Below are positions 40,566 through 49,304 of a stretch of DNA of 64,000 nt, one piece after another (position 1 is the stretch's first letter; every line of letters starts with the position of its first letter). The notes below the pieces were generated by a model. The model had not been told where the DNA came from and did no database searches. It saw nothing but the letters and a program-made list of their open reading frames with translations. Position numbers and translations under genes: made by a program. This DNA comes from Tumebacillus sp. BK434 (GTDB taxonomy: Bacteria; Bacillota; Bacilli; Tumebacillales; Tumebacillaceae): assembly GCF_004340785.1 (NCBI RefSeq), contig NZ_SLXS01000002.1, forward strand, positions 186,001 through 250,000. The letters are read 5' to 3'.

Positions 40566-42041
40566 ATGCGTTGGAAACCATTGCTGATCTCTTCGACGCT
40601 GAGCTTGTCGCTGCTGTTGGGACCGGCAGGCGCGGTGTCGGCGGAGTCCGATCAGCATGCAGATACGCTGCTCGAGCTGTATCAGTTGCTCGTCGGCAGT
40701 CATTATACACATCCGGATGCAGACAAGGTGCTGCAAGGTGCGATCAAAGGGATGCTCGACGTGGTGGACGATCCGTTTACGTCGTACATGACCCCGGAGG
40801 AATACGCGGCGTTCACGCGGGCGCTCGACAATCAGTATGCGGGGATCGGGACGGCGCTGCAGGCGGCGAAGTCGGGGGAAGTGCTGATCACCGAGGTCTA
40901 CGCTGGCTCCCCGGCGGAAAAAGCGGGCTTGCAGGCGGGCGACCGGATTGTGGCGGTCGACGGAGTTGCGGCAACCGGGAAGACGGCAGCTGAGGTGGCG
41001 TCGATGGCGCGTGGGAAGGCCGGGACGGAGACGATGGTGATGATCGCCCGCGGAAGTGAAGCGCCGCGCCAAGTGAAGGTGGTGCGGGAGGCGATCTCGC
41101 TGCCGACTGTGACTTCGAAGGATCTGGGGAATGGCGTGGGGTATCTGCGCATCCTGACGTTTGGCGGGAATACGTCGAAGGAGTTTTTCGATGCCTATGG
41201 GCAGTTGGAAGCCACGTCGCCAAACGGGATCGTGCTCGATCTGCGCGGCAACGGTGGCGGGTCGGTGCTGTCGGCGCTGGAGATTGCAGACCATTTCTTG
41301 ACGGAAGGCACTCTGCTGATCATGCATGATGAAGAAGGCGGTCAGCAGGTGATCGGGGCTGACGAGCTGGGCACGGAGGAGATGCCGCTGGCGGTGCTGG
41401 TGGATCAGCAGACGGCGAGTGCGTCGGAGATGCTGGCCGGTGCACTGCAGGTGAACGCACGGGCGGCGTTGATCGGGGCGCAGACGTTCGGCAAGGGGAC
41501 GATGCAGGAGCCGGTGACGCTGCCCAACGGCGGTGTGTTGAAAGTCTCCGTCGATGCCTGGGAGCTCGGCGATGGCACGTCGATCCAAAAAATCGGGTTG
41601 ACGCCCGACATTCGTCTGACCTCGCCAAGCGTCATGGTCAACGCCGGGATCCAGCACTTGCTGCCGAACCGCGTGCAGACTTTGACCTTGCAGAAACAGG
41701 GCGGAGTCGGGAACTTGAACGGCATCCAACTGCTCGATGTGCCGAAGCTGCTCACCGAGCGCGGGCGCGACTACCTGCCGTTGCGCTATGTGGCCGAAGC
41801 GTTTGGCTCTGAAGTCAACTGGGTGGCCAAGACCAACTCCGTCGAGTTCAAACTGGAAAGCCAAGCGGTCCGCGTCGTCTTGAACAGCGGGAACGTGTAC
41901 CTCGATAAGCGGGATACCGGTCTGAAAGGGCAGGTTCTGGTGCGTAACGGTGTCAGTTATTTGTCTGTGGATGCACTGAAGAAAGTGCTGAATGGCGGTG
42001 TTTCGGCAACGAGTGCCGCGATCACGATTACGGCGGATTAA
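40566..42041 (+). CDS. CtpA-type carboxy-terminal processing protease (S41) with stalk domain
   Basis: 491 aa. Signal peptide (ISSTLSLSLLLGPAGAVSA), PDZ domain (about 90–165, GSPAEKAGLQAGDRIVAVDG), S41 protease core with Ser287 (TASASEMLAGAL) and Lys310 (FGKGTMQ) as expected dyad, and a C-terminal copper-amine-oxidase-N-like domain (LPLRYVAEAFGSEVNWV). Such proteases trim exported proteins. The neighbouring SLH protein is one possible substrate, by proximity only. Its ribosome site is locked in the upstream terminator stem, which may keep expression low. Confidence 0.9.
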   Translation: MRWKPLLISSTLSLSLLLGPAGAVSAESDQHADTLLELYQLLVGSHYTHPDADKVLQGAIKGMLDVVDDPFTSYMTPEEYAAFTRALDNQYAGIGTALQAAKSGEVLITEVYAGSPAEKAGLQAGDRIVAVDGVAATGKTAAEVASMARGKAGTETMVMIARGSEAPRQVKVVREAISLPTVTSKDLGNGVGYLRILTFGGNTSKEFFDAYGQLEATSPNGIVLDLRGNGGGSVLSALEIADHFLTEGTLLIMHDEEGGQQVIGADELGTEEMPLAVLVDQQTASASEMLAGALQVNARAALIGAQTFGKGTMQEPVTLPNGGVLKVSVDAWELGDGTSIQKIGLTPDIRLTSPSVMVNAGIQHLLPNRVQTLTLQKQGGVGNLNGIQLLDVPKLLTERGRDYLPLRYVAEAFGSEVNWVAKTNSVEFKLESQAVRVVLNSGNVYLDKRDTGLKGQVLVRNGVSYLSVDALKKVLNGGVSATSAAITITAD

Positions 42042-42178
42042 GCGACTTGTTGCACGCCCCCCTGTCAGGGATCGTTTTTTGACGTCCTTTATTGGGGGAG
42101 ATCATGCAAGACAGGCAAGACACACATTTCCGCCGTCAGCCATGTACTATTGGCGGTGGCCATCCTATCTTTTTCGAC

Positions 42179-42205
42179 ACGCACCTGTCGTCAGGTGCGT
42201 TTTTT
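42179..42205 (+). terminator. Terminator after the S41 protease
   Basis: ACGCACCTG/CAGGTGCGT with a 4-nt loop and six T. Confidence 0.92.
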
Positions 42206-42211
42206 ATTTCC

Positions 42212-42240
42212 TTGGAAATATACGTGAAATAGGGTATGCT
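42212..42240 (+). promoter_or_regulatory. Candidate promoter of the GT39-like gene
   Basis: TTGGAA (42212–42217), 17 bases, TATGCT (42235–42240). Confidence 0.5.
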
Positions 42241-42280
42241 TACAAAAAGTACCATGAGAACTGCAGAGGGGGAGAATACG

Positions 42281-43579
42281 GTGCTGCGAAAGATGGGGGT
42301 TCCGGTTGGGATCGCACTGATTTTGCTGTTTTCCCTGTGGATTCGACTTGATTATATTGCCGGGCTGGAAGTGAAGCCTGTCTCAGATATGGAGGACTAT
42401 GATCAGCGGGCGGTGAAGCTGGCGGAGGAAGGCACGTTTGCGACCGATCATGTACAAGGTGCCACCTATCGCGCCCCCGGATACGTGATATTCCTCGGCG
42501 GTTTGTATGAGTTGTTTGGGCACAAATACCGCATGGTCTACGGCGTGCAGTCGCTCCTGTCGGTGGCGACGCTGTTTGCGGTCTATCTCATCGGCAGGCG
42601 GTTGTTTGACACCAAGGTCGCGATGCTGGCTTTGCTGATCGGTGCTCTGTATGTGCCGCTGATCGGGTATTCGGGCGTGTTGCTGACCGAGTCGCTGTTT
42701 CTCGCGCTCTTTACCTATGCTCTTTACGCATTTCTTGTCGGGTCGCAAGACGGCAACCTGTACGGATACCTGATCGCCGGCTTGCTGTTTGGCCTCGCCA
42801 CGCTGACCCGCTCGATCGCGCTGCTGCTGCCGGTGATCGCCGTCGTCTGGCTAATGCTGGCGAACAAGACGTTCCGCCTGCCCCGCCCGACATGGATCAG
42901 GCTCGGGCTGATGGTACTGGTGATGGCGGCGGTGATCGCTCCGTGGTCGATTCGAAACTATATGGAACAAAAACAATTCGTGCTCGTCGACACCACGGCC
43001 GGGCTGAACCTGCTGATCGGCAACAACGACTACGCCAACGGATTTTTTAGCGATAAGATCTACAGCCTGCCCGCGTTCAAAGAAGCGATGGCCGGCACCA
43101 AAACGGACGCAAAACGCGACGCGATCATGAAAGCTGCCGGCAAGCAGTGGATTCTCGACCATCCCGGCCACTTCGCCGAACTGACCTGGATGCGCTTCCA
43201 GATGTATCTGTCTGCGAAAAAAGACTGGGTCGCCGCCACCCACGAGTGGGAGCGCATCCCGCTGTACTCGGACACTTTCCATGCCCGCTACCAATGGACC
43301 TTGATGTCCTTGGGGCTGGTCGGCGTCGTGCTCGCCTGCTGGCGTGACCGCCAAGCGCTCTTGCCCGTCTTGGTCGCCGGGTATTTCCTCGGCGCGATCT
43401 CCGTCTTTTTCGTGCAGACGCGCTACCAATTGCCGGCAATGCCGTATATCATTTTGTTAGCAGCCTATGTGCTGCGCGTGATGGGGTCAAGCCCGCGAGC
43501 CGCCGTGCCGATTTTTGCAGCCGTCTTTGGGCTGAGCTTGTGGCTGGAGGAACTCGCTTTGAACTATAACGTCTTGTAA
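42281..43579 (+). CDS. GT-C membrane glycosyltransferase (GT39/ArnT-like)
   Basis: 432 aa, about ten membrane helices. The first outside loop has the acidic pair typical of GT39/PMT_2 (VSDMEDYDQRAVKLAEEG), followed by YRAPGYVIFLGGLYELFG. GT-C enzymes use a polyprenyl-phosphate sugar and act outside the membrane. It is a distant paralogue of 47031. GTG 42281 is preferred because AGAGGGGGAG lies eight bases before it and the proposed promoter rules out the upstream start. It could use the pentose donor made by the 48392–51406 genes. Confidence 0.82.
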   Translation: MLRKMGVPVGIALILLFSLWIRLDYIAGLEVKPVSDMEDYDQRAVKLAEEGTFATDHVQGATYRAPGYVIFLGGLYELFGHKYRMVYGVQSLLSVATLFAVYLIGRRLFDTKVAMLALLIGALYVPLIGYSGVLLTESLFLALFTYALYAFLVGSQDGNLYGYLIAGLLFGLATLTRSIALLLPVIAVVWLMLANKTFRLPRPTWIRLGLMVLVMAAVIAPWSIRNYMEQKQFVLVDTTAGLNLLIGNNDYANGFFSDKIYSLPAFKEAMAGTKTDAKRDAIMKAAGKQWILDHPGHFAELTWMRFQMYLSAKKDWVAATHEWERIPLYSDTFHARYQWTLMSLGLVGVVLACWRDRQALLPVLVAGYFLGAISVFFVQTRYQLPAMPYIILLAAYVLRVMGSSPRAAVPIFAAVFGLSLWLEELALNYNVL

Positions 43580-43649
43580 GAGCGAAAGCATGGGGCAGCG
43601 CCAGACCGTATAAACTGGCAGAAAAGAAACCGCATCAAGGAGGAACAGC

Positions 43650-45296
43650 ATGGGCGTGAAAAAGCGGGGCGACCGCATGTTATGGATGATCGGCATCGTA
43701 GGGCTGGTGATGTACTTCGTCTTCTCGTGGCAGGACCTGTTCGCCGCGCAGGAGTGGAAGATGCTCTCCCGCGACGAAGTGATCGCCAAGGCGCAGACAC
43801 ATTGGAAACAGGAGAACATCAACCTGTCGGAGTACAAGACCAGCGCTGTGATGGAAAGCGCCGACAGTCTGGACGGCTACCTCGGCAAAGAAGATCTGCA
43901 CGAGGAGTTTGGCAAACAAGCCCCGGACACGGCCCCTGTGACCTATTGGCATGTCATCTTTTACAATGATTACAGTTCGAGAGGCCTCACGTACGAAACT
44001 TACCATGATGTAAAAAGCGGCAAGCTGATCGGCTTCTCCCGCCCGACGCCTGAAACCAATACTGAGATCTCAACAACGGCCGGCCGGCAGCGCGCCGAAC
44101 AAGCGCTGCAAGACCTCGGTGTCGACATGAGCCGCCTCGAGCTGCTCAGCACAGACGGGGAGATCATCGACGAGGCGGAAGTGCTGGAAGGCGATGAAGA
44201 GTACCGCTCGAATCGGATGAGTTTCTCCTGGCAGGACCGCAGCTACCAAGTCGGCGACTCGGAGCTCTATTATGAAGTGTCCCTCACCGGCGATCAGGTC
44301 GATGAGGTCACGAGCGACTATCGTGTGCCCGACTCGTTCACCGAGTGGCACGACCGCCAGACGTTGTACGCCGGCCTGCTGACCGGGGTCAGCCTGCTCG
44401 GGTCGTTTCTCTTGCTGGTGTTCGCGTTCGTCTTCCTGTTCCTGATCCAGCAGAAGCGCCCGTACTGGTCGAGCCTGTGGCTGTCCCTGCTCGTCTTCGT
44501 GCTCTACGCGATCAGCAATGTCAACCAATGGCCGGTGCTGCGGGCGCAGGCGCTCGGCGAAGGCGGCGGGATGTTCGGCCTGCTCCTGACCGGCGCGCTG
44601 GCGATCGTGATGGCGGTGATCACTTCGTTCTGGGTCGGCGCAAGCAACTACCCGCTGACGATGACCGGCGGCATGTTGGTGCGCGAAGTCAAGCCGTCGT
44701 TGTGGCTGAACCGCCGCGACCCGGAATGGAGTGACCGCATGCGCTCGGCAGCCAAACGGGGCTACGCGCTCGCGTTTGCCTGGATGGGGTTCCAAGGTCT
44801 GTTCTATTTTATAGGAGAGAACTACTTCGGGGTCTGGTATGAAAACGACCTTTCAATGTCGCCGGCCAACATGTGGGTGCCCGCCCTGTTCCCGCTCTTG
44901 GCGTGGTTCGCCGGCATCTCCGAAGAGATCACCTACCGTCTGTTCGGGGTCACGTTCCTCAAGCGCTATCTCAAATACTCTTTCATCGCCGCTCTCCTCC
45001 CGGCGATGGTCTGGGCGCTCGGGCATACGCTGTACCCGATCTACCCGATCTACACCCGCTTCATCGAGCTGACGATCTTTGGGGTGATCATCGGCTACTG
45101 CTACTTGCACTACGGGTTGGAGACGGTGATCTTCGCGCATGTGACGTTCGATACGGTGCTGATGTGCATTCCTTTGTTCCTGTCTGGAGAAGCTGTACAA
45201 GTGGCTTCTGCCACTTTCTTCTTATTTCTGCCCTTGGTCGTTGGATATGGCGTTTCATTAATGAAAATGCGAAGGGAACAGTCCGATTTTGCGTAA
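43650..45296 (+). CDS. CPBP family intramembrane metalloprotease with large extracellular domain
   Basis: 548 aa. One N-terminal helix, an outside domain of about 200 residues, then about seven helices holding the CPBP (Abi/Rce1-like) motifs: EEITYRLFG, WALGHTLYP and HVTFDTV. These carry the glutamates and histidines needed for catalysis. The substrate is unknown; family members process membrane or exported peptides. Its position just upstream of a receptor/peptide pair raises the idea of pro-peptide processing, which is inference. AGGAGGAA precedes the ATG. Confidence 0.88.
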   Translation: MGVKKRGDRMLWMIGIVGLVMYFVFSWQDLFAAQEWKMLSRDEVIAKAQTHWKQENINLSEYKTSAVMESADSLDGYLGKEDLHEEFGKQAPDTAPVTYWHVIFYNDYSSRGLTYETYHDVKSGKLIGFSRPTPETNTEISTTAGRQRAEQALQDLGVDMSRLELLSTDGEIIDEAEVLEGDEEYRSNRMSFSWQDRSYQVGDSELYYEVSLTGDQVDEVTSDYRVPDSFTEWHDRQTLYAGLLTGVSLLGSFLLLVFAFVFLFLIQQKRPYWSSLWLSLLVFVLYAISNVNQWPVLRAQALGEGGGMFGLLLTGALAIVMAVITSFWVGASNYPLTMTGGMLVREVKPSLWLNRRDPEWSDRMRSAAKRGYALAFAWMGFQGLFYFIGENYFGVWYENDLSMSPANMWVPALFPLLAWFAGISEEITYRLFGVTFLKRYLKYSFIAALLPAMVWALGHTLYPIYPIYTRFIELTIFGVIIGYCYLHYGLETVIFAHVTFDTVLMCIPLFLSGEAVQVASATFFLFLPLVVGYGVSLMKMRREQSDFA

Positions 45297-45370
45297 AGTT
45301 GGTTTGCCTTTCGAAAATGTGGGCAGAATGTGCATTATATACTTTTATTTATCGTAAGCATCGTATAAGA

Positions 45371-45380
45371 TTAACGTTAA
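45371..45380 (+). promoter_or_regulatory. Palindrome upstream of receptor B
   Basis: TTAACGTTAA is a perfect ten-base palindrome 45 bases before the start codon. It is a candidate operator. Confidence 0.35.
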
Positions 45381-45425
45381 GTAAACTACTTCGTGAATGA
45401 TAGACCGCCTGGGGGAGGAACGGAT

Positions 45426-46712
45426 ATGAATAAGACACTGGGGCAAAAAATAAGGGAATGGCGCATGCGCAAAGGGATTACACAGACCGAACTGGCAGAG
45501 GGTCTTGTGACTCCGAGCATGATCTCACAGATCGAAAGCGACAAAGCGAATCCCTCCTTTAAACTGCTGGAAGGCATTTCGCGCAAACTGGACGTGCCGA
45601 TCGATCAGTTCTTGATGGATATGCAGGATAAGCTGGAACATGACACTCGCCACAAGCTGGCGAAGTCTTTGATTTCCGCGAAACAATATGAAAAAGCCAT
45701 CCAAGTCCTCGAAGGCTTGGCGGACGAACCGGCTGTTGACCGCAACGAAGTGCGCAAAGAACTCGCATCGGCGTATATTTATGCCAAGCAATTCGACAAC
45801 GCCACCCGTCTGCTCGAATCGATGCTCGAAGAAGTCGCGCTCGACAAAGACCGCTCCCATGCGGTGGAACTCCTGCGTTGGCTGGGCCGCGCCAAGATGG
45901 AGCAGCATGACTATGTCATGGCGAAGCACTATTTCCAACAGGCGATGAAGGAACTGGCGAAAAGCGAATCGCTCGACAACAGCACGAAAGGTTCCTTGTA
46001 CCACAACTTTGCGGCCACGCTTGCGTACCTGGGGGAGGTACAGGAAGCGATCGAGTATTACAAAAAAGCGATCACGGCGCTGCAAGGCACACCGAATCTG
46101 CTCCAGATGGGCAGAACGTATACAGCTTTGGCGACCGCTTACTACCATATGAACGAATACGCACAAGCAGCAGATACCACCCGCACGGCGATCACGATGT
46201 TCCGCAGCGTCAACAACCGCTACGACGAAGTGGTGGCGAAGAAAAACTACGGCATTCTGCAGTACGAGCTCGGGCAGTATGACGATGCGATCGCCCAATT
46301 CGAAGAGTGCGCCGAAGAGTTCAAAGCGATGGAAGAAATGGATCTCGTAGCGAACGTCTACGGGGAGATCGGGACCGTTTACTTCCGCCGAAAGAACTAT
46401 CAAGAAGCTGAAAAATGGTGTTTCCGCGCCCTCGAACTGCTCGGCAAAGAACATCGTGAACGCGCGTTCGTCTACCGCACGATGGGCGTGATGTATCAAG
46501 AACTTCAAAACTTCGAAAGAGCATTGGAGTATATGTTAAGTTCTGTGGAACTTTTTGAAAAATACGGCTTGCACGTCGAGGCCTCCAAATGTTATTCTCA
46601 TATTGTAAGCATCTACGAGGCGCGCGGAGAGTTAGATAAGGCGTCTGAGTACATGCAAAAAATGACTTCCACTATGCGGGAAGGACTAAGGGTGAGGGGG
46701 CTTTACCTGTGA
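45426..46712 (+). CDS. RRNPP-type peptide-sensing regulator (HTH + TPR), receptor B
   Basis: 428 aa. XRE-type HTH (LGQKIREWRMRKGITQTELA, then VTPSMISQIESDKANPSF) and about eight TPR repeats (for example FAATLAYLGEVQEAIEYYKK and YGILQYELGQYDDAIAQFEE). It is a close paralogue of 26929. Its stop codon overlaps the GTG of a small exported-peptide gene by three of four bases, as in NprR–NprX or PlcR–PapR units. GGAGGAAC lies eight bases before the ATG at 45426; the open frame extends upstream to a GTG at 45393 without a ribosome site. Confidence 0.87.
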   Translation: MNKTLGQKIREWRMRKGITQTELAEGLVTPSMISQIESDKANPSFKLLEGISRKLDVPIDQFLMDMQDKLEHDTRHKLAKSLISAKQYEKAIQVLEGLADEPAVDRNEVRKELASAYIYAKQFDNATRLLESMLEEVALDKDRSHAVELLRWLGRAKMEQHDYVMAKHYFQQAMKELAKSESLDNSTKGSLYHNFAATLAYLGEVQEAIEYYKKAITALQGTPNLLQMGRTYTALATAYYHMNEYAQAADTTRTAITMFRSVNNRYDEVVAKKNYGILQYELGQYDDAIAQFEECAEEFKAMEEMDLVANVYGEIGTVYFRRKNYQEAEKWCFRALELLGKEHRERAFVYRTMGVMYQELQNFERALEYMLSSVELFEKYGLHVEASKCYSHIVSIYEARGELDKASEYMQKMTSTMREGLRVRGLYL

Positions 46713-46855
46713 AAAAAGTGATCTTTTCCGTTCTGGCGGTATTGGCACTTGGCGTAGCTTTCGTGAACGTGCAAACTCACGAAGCGGCATCCATTACCAC
46801 ACCTGTCTTGGACAGCGTAGTTCAATCTTCGATCACCACTCCGATCGCTGATTAA
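46709..46855 (+). CDS. Pro-peptide of signalling pair B with a duplicated ITTP motif
   Basis: 48 aa, GTG start overlapping the receptor stop. The signal peptide is MKKVIFSVLAVLALGVAFVN. After it, SITTPVLD and SITTPIAD appear eight residues apart at the C terminus. The duplication suggests two copies of the mature signal, each released by an exported protease and re-imported. The receptor gene's GGTGAGGGGG supplies the ribosome site. Nothing else separates it from the terminator at 46952. Confidence 0.82.
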   Translation: MKKVIFSVLAVLALGVAFVNVQTHEAASITTPVLDSVVQSSITTPIAD

Positions 46856-46951
46856 TCTAGGTGTCTGAAGAATGATTCCGTATGTCACAGTGTCGAGTGA
46901 CTCGGATGTATGCTGCTCTCATTTATTTTTGAATAATCGCTGAATGTTACC

Positions 46952-46981
46952 ATCGCCGGGTGTATCTCGGCGATTTTTTTT
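46952..46981 (+). terminator. Terminator of receptor/peptide operon B
   Basis: ATCGCCG/CGGCGAT with a 9-nt loop and eight T. The T run may double as part of the -35 region (TTTGCG, 17 bases, TAGAAT) of the next operon. Confidence 0.85.
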
Positions 46982-47030
46982 GCGGGAAATCGGAAATTTG
47001 GTAGAATAGGAAGAAAAGGACAACGTACAT

Positions 47031-48395
47031 ATGCCTATGATCAAGCTAAGAAAACCGCTCTTTACGCGGAGCACGACCGAATGGGTACTCTTTTTGCTGA
47101 TTACGATCGCAGCCGTTCTGCTGCGCATGCTGTGGATGTTGAAAGTGCCGAACGCGCCGGTCTATGATTTTCAAACGTATCATGAGATTGCGGTCAACAT
47201 CGCCACCGGGTACGGGCATACCTTCCTCGGCGAACCGATCGCCTTCCAAGGCATGGGCTATCCGACCGCGCTGGGCCTGTTTTACAAGCTGACCGGGGAG
47301 ACGTCCGTCCTTTGGGGCAAGGCGTTCAACCTGCTCTTGTCGACCGCCACACTGCTGCTGACCTATCCGATCTTTCGAAAGTTGACGAACAGCTGGAAAC
47401 TTTCGATCGCAGCCTACGCACTGATCGCTTTTTTGCCGAACTATATCGCGTATGTCAGCGTGATCGGGGCGGAAGTGTTCCTGGCGTTTCTGTTTGCGGC
47501 TGTCGTCTATTTGCAGCTGGCATCGTTCAACAAATGGGTGCGCTGGCCGCTGCTCGGCATTTTCATCGGGCTGGCCGCGCTGACCAAGCCGGTGTTCCTC
47601 GTCTATCCGGTGGTGGCGGCTGCCGTACACTATCTTCGTGAAAAAAATCTCAAATCCACTTTGGCCTTCGTCCTGACCACCGCGCTCCTGATGATGGTGA
47701 CGGTGGCGCCTTGGACGTATCGCAACTACCAGAAATATGACTCGTTCATCCCGGTGTCGTACAATTCGGGCTATGTATTATACCTGAATAACAATGCCAA
47801 TAATGTGAATGGGGGCTGGATGCCGCTGAAAGACGCGGCGGCGTCGCCGGAGCTGCGCGCGCAGATCGACGAGATTCTCGAGCACGGCCAGCGCAGCGAA
47901 AAATTGGCCTATGAGCTCGACCCGCTGCTGAAGGCGGAAGGCAAGCGCTGGATCTTGTCGCATCCGCTGGACTTTGCGAAACTTGGTATGCTGCGCGTAC
48001 AGACCACGTTCTTCAACGGGGCGTGGGACATCGGCAGCTGGGCGATGAACGGGCTGTATCCGGGCGTCCCGCAGTGGACGGTCGAGCTGGAGCGCGATCT
48101 GAAAGCGTTCCGGGCTGTGTCGGATGCGATCTTGAACAGCATGAACGGGCTGGCGTTTGCTTTTGTGCTGCTGGCGGCGTTTCCGGTCCTGCGTTCCCTG
48201 TTCCGGCGCGAGGAGAAACTGCCGGTCGGGATGATCCTGCCGACGGTGAACGTGAGCTTTTTCATCCTCGTCTATTTTGTGTTCGAAGGTCAGGCCCGCT
48301 ATAACTTCCCGGTGCTGTTCTTGCTGGCCGTCTGTGCCGTGCTGGCGCTGCATAGCATCTGGCGGGGTGTGTCATCTTGGAGGTGTCAGAATTGA
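47031..48395 (+). CDS. GT-C membrane glycosyltransferase (GT39-like), first gene of the DPA-like operon
   Basis: 454 aa with about eleven membrane helices. VYDFQTYHEIAVNIATGYGH in the first outside loop carries the acidic residue expected of the catalytic site. LTKPVFLVYPVVAA and APWTYRNYQKYDSFIPVS match the PMT_2/GT39 pattern. It would transfer a sugar from polyprenyl phosphate to a surface acceptor. Its stop overlaps the TTG start of the UbiA-like gene (TTGA), so it is translated together with enzymes that make a polyprenyl-phosphate pentose. An arabinosyltransferase role is the simplest inference. Confidence 0.84.
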   Translation: MPMIKLRKPLFTRSTTEWVLFLLITIAAVLLRMLWMLKVPNAPVYDFQTYHEIAVNIATGYGHTFLGEPIAFQGMGYPTALGLFYKLTGETSVLWGKAFNLLLSTATLLLTYPIFRKLTNSWKLSIAAYALIAFLPNYIAYVSVIGAEVFLAFLFAAVVYLQLASFNKWVRWPLLGIFIGLAALTKPVFLVYPVVAAAVHYLREKNLKSTLAFVLTTALLMMVTVAPWTYRNYQKYDSFIPVSYNSGYVLYLNNNANNVNGGWMPLKDAAASPELRAQIDEILEHGQRSEKLAYELDPLLKAEGKRWILSHPLDFAKLGMLRVQTTFFNGAWDIGSWAMNGLYPGVPQWTVELERDLKAFRAVSDAILNSMNGLAFAFVLLAAFPVLRSLFRREEKLPVGMILPTVNVSFFILVYFVFEGQARYNFPVLFLLAVCAVLALHSIWRGVSSWRCQN

Positions 48396-49285
48396 AACAA
48401 CAAGCGGTTCGCGCCGACGCGAACGTCGTGCTGCTGTTGTTCCAGCAGTTGCGTCCGAAACAGTGGACGAAGAATCTGCTGGTCTTTGCAGCTTTGATCT
48501 TTTCCTTTCAGATTGCCAATGTCGATCTGCTGCTCCGCTCGGTGGTCGGGTTCTTCCTGTTCTGCTTTGTGTCGGGGTGTGTGTATATCTTAAATGATTT
48601 TGTCGACCGCGAAGCGGACCGGCAGCACCCGGAGAAGCGTTTCCGTCCGATGGCGTCAGGTGCGCTCAATCCGTATCTGGCGCTGACGTTCGGCTTGGTG
48701 CTCTTGGCGGTGTCGATCGCCTGGGGGCTGTATCTGGAGCCGCTGTTTGGCATCCTGCTGTTCGTCTATTTTGTGATCAACGTTGCCTATTCATTCAGGC
48801 TGAAACACGTTGTGATCATCGACGTGATGATCATCGCGTCCGGCTTCGTGTTTCGCGCCATCGGCGGGGCGCTGGTGATCGAGGTGCCGTTCACCCCGTG
48901 GTTCCTGCTCTGCACGATGCTGCTCGCCTTGTTCCTGGCGATCTCGAAGCGCCGCCATGAGCTGCTGCTGTTGCAGAACAACAAAGGCTCGCACCGCAAA
49001 GTGCTGGAGAGCTATTCGCCGGAGCTGCTCAACCAGCTCAACTCGATCGTGATCACGGCGACGATCATGAGCTATGCCCTGTTCACGTTTACTTCGGGGC
49101 GCACGATCCATCTGATGTGGACGATTCCGCTGGTCATCTACGGGATCTTCCGCTACTTGTACCTGATCTTCATGGAGGAAAAGGGCGGGAAGCCGGAGCG
49201 CGACCTGTTTCAGGACAAGCACATCCTGGTCACCGTGCTGCTGTACGGGCTCGCCGTGGTCGTGATCTTGAAGTATTTTGAGTAA
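48392..49285 (+). CDS. Decaprenyl-phosphate phosphoribosyltransferase-like UbiA family protein
   Basis: 297 aa, about nine helices. LRPKQWTKNLLVFAALIFS near the N terminus, NDFVDREADRQHPEKRFRPM (the first Asp-rich UbiA motif) and YSFRLKHVVIIDVMII are characteristic of the Rv3806c group, which joins phosphoribose pyrophosphate to polyprenyl phosphate. Other UbiA proteins prenylate quinones or haem, but the adjoining DprE1/DprE2 genes decide for this one. TTG 48392 is chosen because GGAGG lies eight bases before it. Confidence 0.88.
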   Translation: MKQQAVRADANVVLLLFQQLRPKQWTKNLLVFAALIFSFQIANVDLLLRSVVGFFLFCFVSGCVYILNDFVDREADRQHPEKRFRPMASGALNPYLALTFGLVLLAVSIAWGLYLEPLFGILLFVYFVINVAYSFRLKHVVIIDVMIIASGFVFRAIGGALVIEVPFTPWFLLCTMLLALFLAISKRRHELLLLQNNKGSHRKVLESYSPELLNQLNSIVITATIMSYALFTFTSGRTIHLMWTIPLVIYGIFRYLYLIFMEEKGGKPERDLFQDKHILVTVLLYGLAVVVILKYFE

Positions 49286-49304
49286 TCCTTGGGGGACACA
49301 ATCG

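Noticed and set aside
42104-42232. 42-codon frame with a GGGGGAG ribosome-like site
   Set aside because: It runs through the perfect terminator hairpin at 42179–42205 and the next promoter, and shows no signal peptide or motif.
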